Position numbers and translations under genes: made by a program. Under the pieces are notes generated by a model, which was given only the letters and a program-made list of their open reading frames with translations, was not told where the DNA came from and ran no database searches. A stretch of 64,000 bases of DNA from Aphanomyces cochlioides (taxonomy: Eukaryota > Oomycota > Saprolegniomycetes > Saprolegniales > Verrucalvaceae): NCBI GenBank assembly GCA_019828595.1, contig JAHQRK010000010.1, forward strand, positions 186,001-250,000, given 5' to 3'. Shown one piece after another: positions 47,731 to 56,726 of this stretch (positions are counted from its first letter, which is position 1; every line of letters starts with the position of its first letter).

Positions 47731-48285
47731 TCTTTTCAAGCTTTGCAGTTTATTCTTTAAAGATAATACAGAGACCTAGTGTTTGTTCAGATTTGATGTG
47801 TGATTGTTTACCTTATATGGCAGTGCGCAAGCGATATTGAACTTGATACCAAGCTTTTCCCACAAGACACTGGGCTGCTGACTACTGCGATGCTTTTGAA
47901 AGGCTGTGCGGTACGTATTGTGGCGAAGTTCGAGGAGAGCAACAACCATCATATGCGTGTAGACAACGTTCGTGGGTGCGACATCAGATATTGGCGATGC
48001 TACAATGGATGAATGAGCTCAAACGTTATGAAAGAGGCATGCTACTTTGGCTTGGTAATGCTGGAAGTAGTGACTCGTACTGTTTCAGCTTCGCAAGCAA
48101 TTCTTTCTTCGTCGGTGTCTTCATGCTTGCTTCAGGTTTGCGAATGATGAATGAAAAGGAGTGCGTCATACAGTGTCCAATCATGTTACCAGTCAGTTAT
48201 CCGAAATTGAGCTGGATATAATTCGTCAATAATGACTTGAAATCAAAAGCCATCTCATTTTCGATTTTTGCTTGCGCGTACTGCA
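47731..48285. other. AT-rich remnant sequence within transposon cluster
   Basis: No coherent gene. Probably the outer part of the Harbinger element and decayed hAT sequence; no motif could be named. Confidence 0.3.
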
Positions 48286-48362
48286 ATGTGGCCCTTAGTA
48301 TTACTACTGATGGCTTTTCCAACCTGAACAGAAATCATCTCGTCAATTTTGTTATTCAACTA
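48286..48362 (+). pseudogene. hAT transposase, middle fragment
   Basis: Translates to ALSITTDGFSNLNRNHLVNF, the DUF659 motif of hAT transposases (usually S-x-x-x-D-G-W-S-N). It breaks off right before the CCCGGCTTCGCCCGGG palindrome, as expected if another element inserted here. Missing middle piece of the hAT element whose 5' part is at 45390 and 3' part at 53004. Confidence 0.65.
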
Positions 48363-49186
48363 GCTGAGCTACCCGGCTTCGCCCGGGGTTTGAAGTGTTT
48401 GTTGGTAGGCGAAAGAAATGCTAGAATTTATTCTTCTAGCTTACGGTTGGTAATCATAGCTGAGTCCCGCTGGGGTGTCTCTGTTGCCTCTTCTTAATCC
48501 GTACCTAGCCTTCGCCGAGGTTTTGAGACGGCACAGAATACGATTTTCTGAGATATCCCAGATAGTATTGCGAGAGCTTTCTAATTTTCCCAGGATATTT
48601 AGAGGATATAAATGGATTTCCTCTTCAATTGATTGTTGTTATCCCCATCTATCTACGCTGAATATGGACAAAGCAACAGCAAGCTCTCCAAGCTTTTCCC
48701 GGCGAGTCAATAGACATTTCGAGCTAAGCCTAACATACTCTTTTCATGTGATGTTTGCCCGCACTCCTTCAAAATTCCTCCCATCATTTGCCAAACCTTC
48801 CCCTATGGATTTCCCCAGGAGAGTATACACTCACCCCTCCTTGACTTGGGATGGTTTACACGACGACCAATCGAAATTAGTATTGATTAAACCTGACCTG
48901 TAAAGTATTTCGTCGTGACAACATCACTCCTCATGTTATAACAATTGTAATCTGACGACGGATGACGACCATCCCAAAATTGATCTGCTGGAATGCTACT
49001 GGTTGGCTGAAGGTCAACATTTTGTCCATTGAAAATTTGAAGATCGAAAAAAAGAGTTTGTTTTGTCCAATGTATTTGGCGCTACCGGACGGACACCGAA
49101 AAGTGCACAGACACACAAACAGACTTTCACCTTTAATTATACAGACTAGTGCTTTTGACCCGGCTTCGCTCGGGTGGGGGGGGCAA
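48363..49186. mobile_element. Unclassified element bounded by CCCGGCTTCG(C/T)(C/T)CGGG palindromes
   Basis: Near-identical palindromic segments ACCCGGCTTCGCCCGGG (about 48370) and ACCCGGCTTCGCTCGGG (about 49158) bracket about 0.8 kb. Before the second one comes CACAGACACACAAACAGAC followed by CTTTAATTATACAGACTAG. This tail is reminiscent of the ends of some non-LTR or non-autonomous elements. The first palindrome cuts the hAT middle fragment. No protein could be recognised inside. Confidence 0.4.
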
Positions 49187-49689
49187 GGAGAGTTGACGGG
49201 GTGTAACTTTCCAGGAATGCTTCAACGATCCACGCGTCTCTAATACTTACTAACTTCAATATACTACATAATCATCCCAGAAGCCATTTAGCTTTAAGTA
49301 GATTTACTGAATTGATTATCGAAGCTTATTAATACATATTATGCATTTAAACCTAAGGCAGTTTTTGCCTCTACCTTAAGTGCTTTGAAATGAAGGAAAT
49401 GAAGTAAAGTCTAAGGCAGTTTTTTTCTACCAAAAGAGTTTTCAAATGGAGTGCCCCATAGAGTATACTTCGGAAAAGTAGAACATTAATCGATGAGATT
49501 GGCTTCATCAGCTGTGCATTTCATTTTCCTTAGCGTCTATCTTAGTAAGCTACACTGAACGAATATGGGAAACATAGTGGCATGACAGTCAAATGAGGCA
49601 TTGACCTTCACAGTTTAGAGAACCCAACTAAGCTTCGTCCATAAGGTTGTATAGATGTCTGTCGTGTTGGAGTAATCCCAACTGTTCAC
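49187..49689. other. AT-rich stretch without recognised features
   Basis: Two copies of TCTAAGGCAGTTTTT or a close variant (about 49351 and 49409) are the only repeated pattern noted. No gene was seen. Confidence 0.3.
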
Positions 49690-50972
49690 TTGCAGCTTTA
49701 TACGATGGTCAAGCAATTCCATCCACAGTTCGAAGAGAAACAAATAAAGTTGGACCCATAACGTTGTGTAGTAAGAGACGCAAAAAGAAACAGTGTTGAT
49801 TGGATGGATGGACAGCGTAAACACGACCGATGGTATCTGTCCTCTTAATGCCTGGGTGACCTTCCATGGCTTGCCATTGGGCTCGTTTTTCCACTTCCTT
49901 GCACTGTCTTCCCATATGTAAAACTGGAATGTCAGGGTATAGCACAGTTCTTGCAAACTCGTCCTGTTGATTCAGATTGAAAAATGCTGTTAAGGTTGTG
50001 TCCCTTGGATGGTCAATGACATGTTGAACGTTTCCATCAGTAAAGTATGCTTTCCAGATGAACAGCTAGACGCGTTATTGGTTGGTAGCGGTGATGAAAA
50101 GAAAAACCAAGCAATCGCCAAGCTGCCTCGTTGCTGTTGATGTATCTCCCAACTTGGAATTGTGCAATTTCATCATTGGAAGCGTTGTTGGATGTACTGG
50201 CTGCATTGCGCTGTTGGATGCACTGGCTATTTGAAATACTGCATTGTCGCTTCCTTTGTAAATGTATTTGCACATATACTTGATAGCCTTGACAGAGTGG
50301 CAATATTCAACGTTGATGTAGGCGTCAAACATTTTGCAAAGAATAGGGGAATAAGGTACAACGTGTCTGTTGTTGACAGTAATGGTAGTTTCCCGGTTTA
50401 TCCTCTTTTCAAATGTTTGCCCACCCTCTTCAAGACCTTGTTGTCTGAACAGGAGGTATCCGTTGACATCCGTTCGAGTTTCAGACATAAAGTCTTTCGG
50501 AATACGTTTTGAACACTTTCCATTCTTCATGCAAGGAGCCAGGGGGGTTATCGGCGCCACAGGGTCCATGAATCATTTGAGTTGTTACAGTATTGTAAAG
50601 ATCTGGTTCGAGTTTGGGGTCGCGTAGTTCTGCACTAATGATATGGTCGATTTGATCGGGGCGAATCTTATCTTTTAGCCACAGCAATATGTGCGCATGA
50701 GGCAGTCCTCGCTTTTGCCACTCGACACTTATTAAATAGGCTTGGGGTGGACCAACCAGGACACTTGTGACATTCATGAAGTTTTTGAGCTTTAATTCAA
50801 ACACCCTTGCAATCAAATCGTTGCGATCGAATGCGTTTAGACCATCAATGTGTTCAGTGACCTCACACCATTTAGGATTACACGTAAATGTTAAGAAAAG
50901 GCATGGTCTTCCAAACTTGCGAACGTATGCCATTCCATCTTGGGCATACTGCTGCATTTGTAGTGAACGCTA
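49690..50972 (-). pseudogene. Helitron Rep/helicase protein fragment, frameshifted
   Basis: Rolling-circle transposon remnant. From the 5' side it reads GRPCLFLTFTCNPKW, the two-histidine HUH-type motif RGLPHAHILLWL, PCMKNGKCSKRIPKDF and VKAIKYMCKYIYKGSDNA, all typical of the Helitron_like_N domain. After a frame change near 50160 it continues QFQVGRYINSNEAAWRLLGF. After more shifts it reads EGHPGIKRTDTIGRVYAVHP and HCFFLRLLLHNVMGPT, which lead toward the Pif1-type helicase. The helicase itself is missing, and at least two frame changes are needed, so the copy is dead. Confidence 0.85.
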
Positions 50973-51970
50973 AAAAACTTGAAAAACCCTAGGCATCCCC
51001 TTTCTCCGAAAAATATCAGAGCTTTCACGCACAGACGAAGACCACCCACAATCGACCAGCGAAGACAGGTGATATCGTATTTACAGGATAAAGTCTAAGG
51101 ATTCCTTTTCGACCTCCTGAGGTACGCTGTCCGAAGACTCGACGTTGAAAACATACAAAACACAATTCATTAACAACTTAATTCTGGGCTACGACTCACC
51201 TCGACGACGCAAATTCGAAACTGAGCCAACGGAGCTCATGTCAATTGTAATAGTATGACACCAAATAACATGATCATAATAATATTATGATCATATTATT
51301 TCACAAAAAGGGCTTTTTAAGGTGGATTTGGTTGCATTGTGTCAATATATATATTGGTGTGAAAATTTAAAGTATTTTGACCTCTCGTCGCTGTACGTGA
51401 CGACAGCTGATATGATGGGTGCAGTCGATGGCAAAAGTCCCAATTTGCAGTCAGAGCAAGTGGCAAAGAGACTCGTTTCGATTCTCTCTGTCGTGTCATG
51501 AATCACTCTGACCTCTTAACGATTCACTTTGATACACGGTTCTCCTCTGAATGAGATTGTCGCTCTGTTTTCAAGTGGAGAGAGAGGGTTGACATGACGA
51601 CCATACAGTTTTAGCTGACACTACATCATGTGTTGTAAAATTTATGTCGTTCATGCATGTCACCTGGAAGTCCAACAGTTGTGGGTTTGGGGCACTTTAT
51701 TGTCCAATCAACAGACTTTTCTGGACTCTCGCGAGAGCTCCCATTTTATTTAATTATTTTATTACAACAATTATCCAATGTAGTGAGGAGAGTGGTATAC
51801 TTGAAAAAGGCAATTTTTGCGTGTAGAACCCCAAAACAGGAAAAGGAGGGTTATTTTGTCCAGTGGATGGTAGAGCGCACGGACATTTTGAGCAATCGAC
51901 GTATTCAACCTGCAGCATGGAAAATTTTGTCGACGAGGATACATTGCAAACTGGCGAAAACATTGCTTTA
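50973..51970. other. Intergenic / decayed sequence
   Basis: About 1 kb. An AT-rich palindromic patch (ATGATCATAATAATATTATGATCAT, shown here only by its arms ATGATCATAAT and ATTATGATCAT) lies at about 51269-51293. No gene was recognised. Confidence 0.35.
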
Positions 51971-52281
51971 GGCCGTGTTCGATTTAGGAATCATGATTCC
52001 ATCTTGATTCTCCCAGGCAAAACCGTGTTGGGTCATTCACGGGATTTACAAGCATTCTTGAGAATCCACATTCACTCTCAGAATCTACCCCATTCAAAAT
52101 GGTTGAGGTAGATTAAAAAAATCATGATTATCCCACCAAAGTGGATAATCCCAGTGTACGGAAGGAAATTTCGCAAAATTTCATATGGTTTGTGATCGTT
52201 TTCTATTGGATAAAATTGGTTCAGAATCACCTTGACAGTGATCCCTGTGAATCATGATTCCAAGCCAAGTCGAACACGGCC
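51971..52281. mobile_element. Tourist-like MITE (PIF/Harbinger-type ends, TTA duplication)
   Basis: 311 bp. Left end GGCCGTGTTCGATTTAGGAA, right end ...AAGTCGAACACGGCC. Both inner arms include AATCATGATTCC. TTA flanks each side (51968-51970, 52282-52284). GGCC...GTTCG ends and a 3-bp TWA duplication are characteristic of PIF/Harbinger-derived MITEs. No coding capacity. Confidence 0.85.
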
Positions 52282-52294
52282 TTATTAATTACTA

Positions 52295-52727
52295 CAGAAA
52301 AGCCTCCCACGAAGAAACGCATTTTTCAGAGGTTCAAATATTACTTTTGACAGTACATAATATATCATAGTCCAAGCATACTATCTGAGATGACCATATC
52401 GAATACTCACCAGCTGCCCATGTAATCACCATAAGAAATGAGTTTGTTGGTTTTGATCGTCTCGTGACTAGATTCTAACCTTACACTCACGCCTATTCAA
52501 CTTGTCCTTGTTTCCAATTATTCAGCATTTTCTCGTGTGTACTCTGCTTTCAATTTTATCCGTCATAAATAATCTCATAAAGAACCTTTTGATTTCCTGC
52601 TCAGCCTCCAAATATTCTCACCAATGGCAAAACAGTAGCACACTTGATAATACCTTCGTCATTTAATACTTATTGATTTCAACAGTTCATACTGTACGAT
52701 AAGGTTTCCTCGTGGGAGGCTTTTCTG
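52295..52727. mobile_element. MITE with CAGAAAAGCCTCCCACGA ends
   Basis: 433 bp. Left CAGAAAAGCCTCCCACGAAG and right CTCGTGGGAGGCTTTTCTG are inverted repeats of about 25 bases. TA precedes the left end (52293-52294) and follows the right end (52728-52729), suggesting a Tc1/mariner-type target. No coding capacity. It directly abuts the next MITE and shares its TA. Confidence 0.8.
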
Positions 52728-52729
52728 TA

Positions 52730-53000
52730 CTCTGGTCCGCAAAAAATGCTACACTGTTTTATCTTGATTTGAGTATGTCCGGATATGAGGATATATGGAT
52801 TTTTGTATACAACCTCAAAACATTATATAAATTTTCACAGGATGTCCAATATTTTTATTCAAACAGCACCGATGTCCCGATGACACAGGTCTCTCTGTGT
52901 TCATCTTGCTTGCCCAGAACAGAAATAGCGAAGTCTAACGTCAGTATAATGTCAGTTACGTTATAGAGAATGTAACTGTAGCAATTATTTCGGACCAGAG
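52730..53000. mobile_element. MITE with the same ends as the mariner-like element
   Basis: 271 bp. Left CTCTGGTCCGCAAAAAATGC and right ...TATTTCGGACCAGAG are inverted repeats flanked by TA (52728-52729, 53001-53002). The terminal CTCTGGTCC is identical to that of the full mariner-like transposon at 43469-45289, so its transposase could mobilise this copy in trans. The inner sequence is unrelated. Confidence 0.82.
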
Positions 53001-53003
53001 TAG

Positions 53004-53358
53004 TATTGATGTATTATCTGAAATTGGAATTGATAAGACTGCAAGTGTAGTCACTGACAATGCCGCGAATATGAGATCCGCATGGAATATTATTGAATCC
53101 AATTTTCCTCATATTGTGTGCAATGGTTGTGCTGCCCACACAATCAACTTATTGGTGAAAGATATATGCCAAATGACCAAATACCATGACGTTATCCAAA
53201 AATCTGGAGCTCTTACAGCTTTTGTTAAAAACAGGAATCACATAATTCATCGTATTCGAATTATTCAAAGTCAACTGGTTGCCGAAAAGGAATTAGAATC
53301 TGCTCATAAATTAGTTTTTGTTGTTGAGATGCGCTGGTTTACTCATCACAATGCAGTC
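53004..53358 (+). pseudogene. hAT transposase, 3' fragment (DUF659 core), truncated
   Basis: Reads SVVTDNAANMRSAWNIIESN and VCNGCAAHTINLLVKDI, then VVEMRWFTHHNAVS, in the order and spacing of hAT transposases (second catalytic Asp region, CAAH motif, RW motif). It stops abruptly at about 53358, where the GH16 fragment begins on the other strand. The MITE at 52730-53000 sits at its 5' edge. Confidence 0.8.
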
Positions 53359-53997
53359 AGTGAGTGCTGTTGGGTACGCTATTTGTGGCCCAAAGTAGGT
53401 CGGACTGCTCGTATCCACCGTCTTGCTCCCGACATACTTTGTGCAACGAGGGCCTACAACAAATCCACTTAGTACTTGGACTTTCAAGTCGTCGTACCGC
53501 CGTAGCCAGTGACACAGACACATCGACGTTGGACACAACGACCACTGGGATATCCCATCGACCTTGCGACACAGTCATTGTCAGAGCTACATGTCGCGCC
53601 ACCATCGACGCGGATCATCGGTTTCTTGGTGTCGGTGTACCATTTGATATGGCCATCAATCCACTTCTTAGTCGGATGCGTCGGTGGATCGCACCCGATG
53701 AACATGGAGCTCTTGTCTTGGTAGACGCGAATGTAGTCGATCTCCATGTACATTGGGAACGAGTCGCAAATGTTGTGTCTTGTTGTACTGCCACGTTCCT
53801 GGCACTGGCACGGTTGCATTGCCACGGCATGGTCCCATGTCGGCATTCGGAGGCTTCGCTCCTACAATTCCATTGTCAGCACATTGGCCAGGAACTGTCT
53901 GTGTCTACCCCAAGCTTTGGCGAGGGCGACATTGAAGATCAAATACATGGGCTCTTCAATCATGATCTTCTTGGGATTGCGGGGTTTGCCAGGGCTT
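53359..53997 (-). pseudogene. Truncated GH16 (SKN1-like) fragment
   Basis: Carries the 3' half of the family: [19 protein letters not shown], the intron before [23 protein letters not shown], the EGF-like block (CVQRRCVCVTGYGG) with its intron, and the start of the membrane helix (FGPQIAYPTAL), where the hAT sequence begins. A two-base deletion near 53774 shifts the frame before NICDSF. Both ends are missing, so it is a dead fragment, probably a tandem copy destroyed by rearrangement with the transposon. Confidence 0.9.
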
Positions 53998-54972
53998 CGG
54001 CTGAATTGAATTAAAGAAGATACACTTAACTGTAAATACGAGAAATGTATTTAAGAATGTCTTAAAGTCTGTTTCATATGTTTACTATGATCTCGCTGTT
54101 AATGCTTTGAAATTTTCATCGACACCCATCGCAAGTAATTCACACGTTTGAAATGTCGTAGCAAAGACGAGCATATTGATCGTCCATTTTCATGATACTG
54201 TGTCACTGCATCGTCGTCTCCAGCAGCAGCCGCCACGAGTCGCTTCGAGTTGTGCTTGGACTGCTCGTGACTGATGCAATGCTTCCATGGCATTCTTTGA
54301 CACGACGTGAGAAAAAGGCAGCGCGCACAATCCAGCTTTCGAACCACGACGGGACGATTACACTCTCAGCTATGAAAATTTGGAAAACAATAATCATAGT
54401 CTGGCGGCACAAGCAAGACGATGCTCATGCAGAGGGGCGACAACTCGTCTGGGTGAAGCAATGCTGAAAGACTTGAAGGGTAGAGGCTAACCAACCCCAT
54501 TGTACTTGCAATGGGGTGGCGGAGCCTCAGATTGGCGAGGCGTAGGATTGAAGCAGATGCTGCGCTTGGAACAACGAAGCAGAGGAGCATCGCCCATGCT
54601 GAAATGATTATACAACCTTGCATGATAACGTTCTTGTCGTGAATCGACTTTGTGCCGAGGGTTCTACTGCAACGACCGATGTAAGGCTTAATGATCATGA
54701 CTTGACAACCAGGACGTCCTCACCAAAGTTATCTCTCCTCCGTTGCCCCTGTGAGAGCCACGACATGGATCAAAATGGAGTAAATAAAGTTGCCAAACTG
54801 CCGACTAGCTTGCTCTCGAGGTCAATCCCACCCGATGCCAGCATGCTGTCAGCTACCGCCTTTGACTTGGCGTGCCTTGAACTCCACGTAGAAATCAGTA
54901 GTGAAAGTCAACTTGAGTCAATTAGCGATGCCTCACTACTTGCTCACTGGCGGTATTGTCTCAATCTAACGC
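53998..54972. other. Intergenic region with upstream module C
   Basis: Has GACACCCATCG ... TTCACACGTTTGAAATGTC (54121-54157) and a tail ending GACGATTACACTCTCAG (about 54352), both shared with other upstream regions of the array. No intact gene. Confidence 0.45.
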
Positions 54973-55957
54973 GATGCGCCGACCAAGTTGCTTGGGGCGT
55001 AGAAGCTTCTCTGGGACATCGTTGTCAGAATTACACGTCGCGCCACCATCGACGCGGATCATCGGGTTCTTGGCGTCGGTGTACCATTTGATATGACCGT
55101 CGTGGTAGATGTAGAATGTCGTGTAGGCGTCGTGGCTGATGTCCCAGTTGACAGAGACAGCGTCCATTTGGTACTCAAAGCTGTCCATTTGCTTGGTGGG
55201 GGTGACGCCTTCTCTGCGCGGCGCGGCACATCTTGGATTCTTCGAGTCGGGATCGCACAAGTAGGCTCCAATGTACCCGTTCGCGATGGGAAAGCACATC
55301 CCGTTGTAGTTGATCCCCCAGTGTTTCGTTCCCTTGCCATCAATCAAACCCAAGTCGCCATTGACATCCCGCGAAGCGCTCATCTGCGTCTTGTCATAGA
55401 CATTGGACGTCAACAAAGCTGGGTTTGCCCTCACTGCAGCCACCTAATTGTCATTGTAAGACCACATCCAACATGACATTTCAACCTGTTCGTAGGTTTG
55501 GGCATCGGTAGACACGGGTGGACAGTGGTCGTTGGCTGCATACCGCAAGCCTTGGTACCAATTCTTGTGACCGCGAGAGGCAAAGGCACTCGTGGGAGCG
55601 TCGGGGATGTTGGCGCCTGGCGTCACACAGCCTTTGCCATAGACACAGTACGAATTGTCAGGTCTTTGCGTCGGCATTCGACGGTACTCATCAGGCATGC
55701 CAGGTGTGACTTGGATTGACGTCGAAATGGCAGCACCACTACCTTCCAAGATATCAATCTCAGGCGCATCACGACCTTGGTTTGGGTTCATGCCATAGCC
55801 AGGATCTGGGTTGCAAGCTGAGATCAACTGCACCACATGCGCCTCCACGACCGCACCACATGCGCGTCGTGGAGGCGGTGAAGAGCGCGCGACCGAAGCA
55901 ATCCCATGATCCAAATGCCGGGAAATAATCAACGTCTTTGATTGTTTGAATATCTCG
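54973..55957 (-). pseudogene. Collapsed GH16 (SKN1-like) gene copy 4 with internal deletions
   Basis: From 5' to 3' it shows [23 protein letters not shown] and the site [11 protein letters not shown]. Exon 3 is intact ([20 protein letters not shown] ... TTFYIY). The sequence then jumps at about 55104 from TTFYIY straight to DGHIKWYTDAKNPMIRVDGG. A second jump at about 55018 leads to the tail QRSFYAPSNL in another frame. The signal peptide, the first exon, much of exon 2, most of the C-terminal domain and the membrane anchor are gone. Two internal deletions and a lost 5' end make function very unlikely. Confidence 0.9.
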
Positions 55958-56129
55958 CTTGTACAGCTGTACTACCATTGAAAGCCAACGAGGGAAAGAA
56001 AGACACTTCCGCCGACGAGACGCACTTGCTGGTAGTGTCCGAGACCCAAACTTGTCCCCCATGCGCACGGTCCATTCGAACAACTCGAGTCCGATCCAAA
56101 TGGTATTCCACACGCGTCGTTGGGAGGTT

Positions 56130-56511
56130 TTAGTTGCGCCAAGCGGTCGGGTCATCGCGGACGTGTACCAAAAGACAAAGACTGGGTTGATCTTCCACGT
56201 CGCGATTGGATTCCACGCGTGCGTGAGCGACCCAGCGCCAAACAAGCCCAAGTAGACGTAGTATATCGAGACAAGATAACCCTGCTCAAGAGGCGCAAAG
56301 GCCACGAGATCACCCAACACGGTGCCCATGGAAAAAGTCGCAAAGACGAGCATCGTACTGCGTCGCGTGGAATTGGTGCAACAGGACCACAGCGCGCAGG
56401 CGACATCGCCCCCATGGCGTTCGAGATTGTCTCGTCCACATCTGTCGTAATGAATTTGACGAGCCAAATCATGGCGGAAATCGCGGGCACATTAGGCGCG
56501 ATCCGCTCCAT
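56130..56511 (-). pseudogene. Relic of a bacterial-type DUF347 (COG4705) multipass membrane protein
   Basis: The first piece reads MERIAPNVPAISAMIWLVKF then ITTDVDETISNAMG, like the first DUF347 repeat (N-K-V-P...W-I-I-K...T-x-x-E-T). After a frame change and a gap it continues FSMGTVLGDLVAF, YYVYLGLFGAGSL and FVFWYTSAMTRPLGAT, matching later repeats (NTLGTALGDF and LTRPLGAT). The middle repeats are missing. DUF347 proteins are mainly bacterial, so lateral transfer is a possible origin. It sits upstream of the collapsed GH16 copy 4 on the same strand. Confidence 0.6.
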
Positions 56512-56726
56512 GGAGATCCTGTCTGTCTGACACAATTCACATGTTTCAAATGTCCTCCATGTCGCCAACTCCCATGGGCACGACGCCTCCTGGTTGTCAC
56601 TAGGAGAGACCACGCGTCGCTTGTTTCTAGACGCCAAAGTCGATGTGCGCGCCATGGTGCGTCGATCCAAACCGAGTAAATTAACTTGTTCCAGAGCCGA
56701 CTAAGTTTCATCCTGGTGTCTGTCTG
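56512..56726. other. Intergenic region with upstream module D
   Basis: Contains TTCACATGTTTCAAATGTC (56536-56554) and then CGACGCCTCCTGGTTGTCAC (about 56580), corresponding to parts of modules A and E. It is short and non-coding as far as can be seen. Confidence 0.45.

Noticed and set aside
55929..56111. Minus-strand continuation between the DUF347 relic and GH16 copy 4 as one fused membrane gene
   Set aside because: The linking sequence has no features of either family and the frames do not connect; the two are adjacent relics rather than a fusion.
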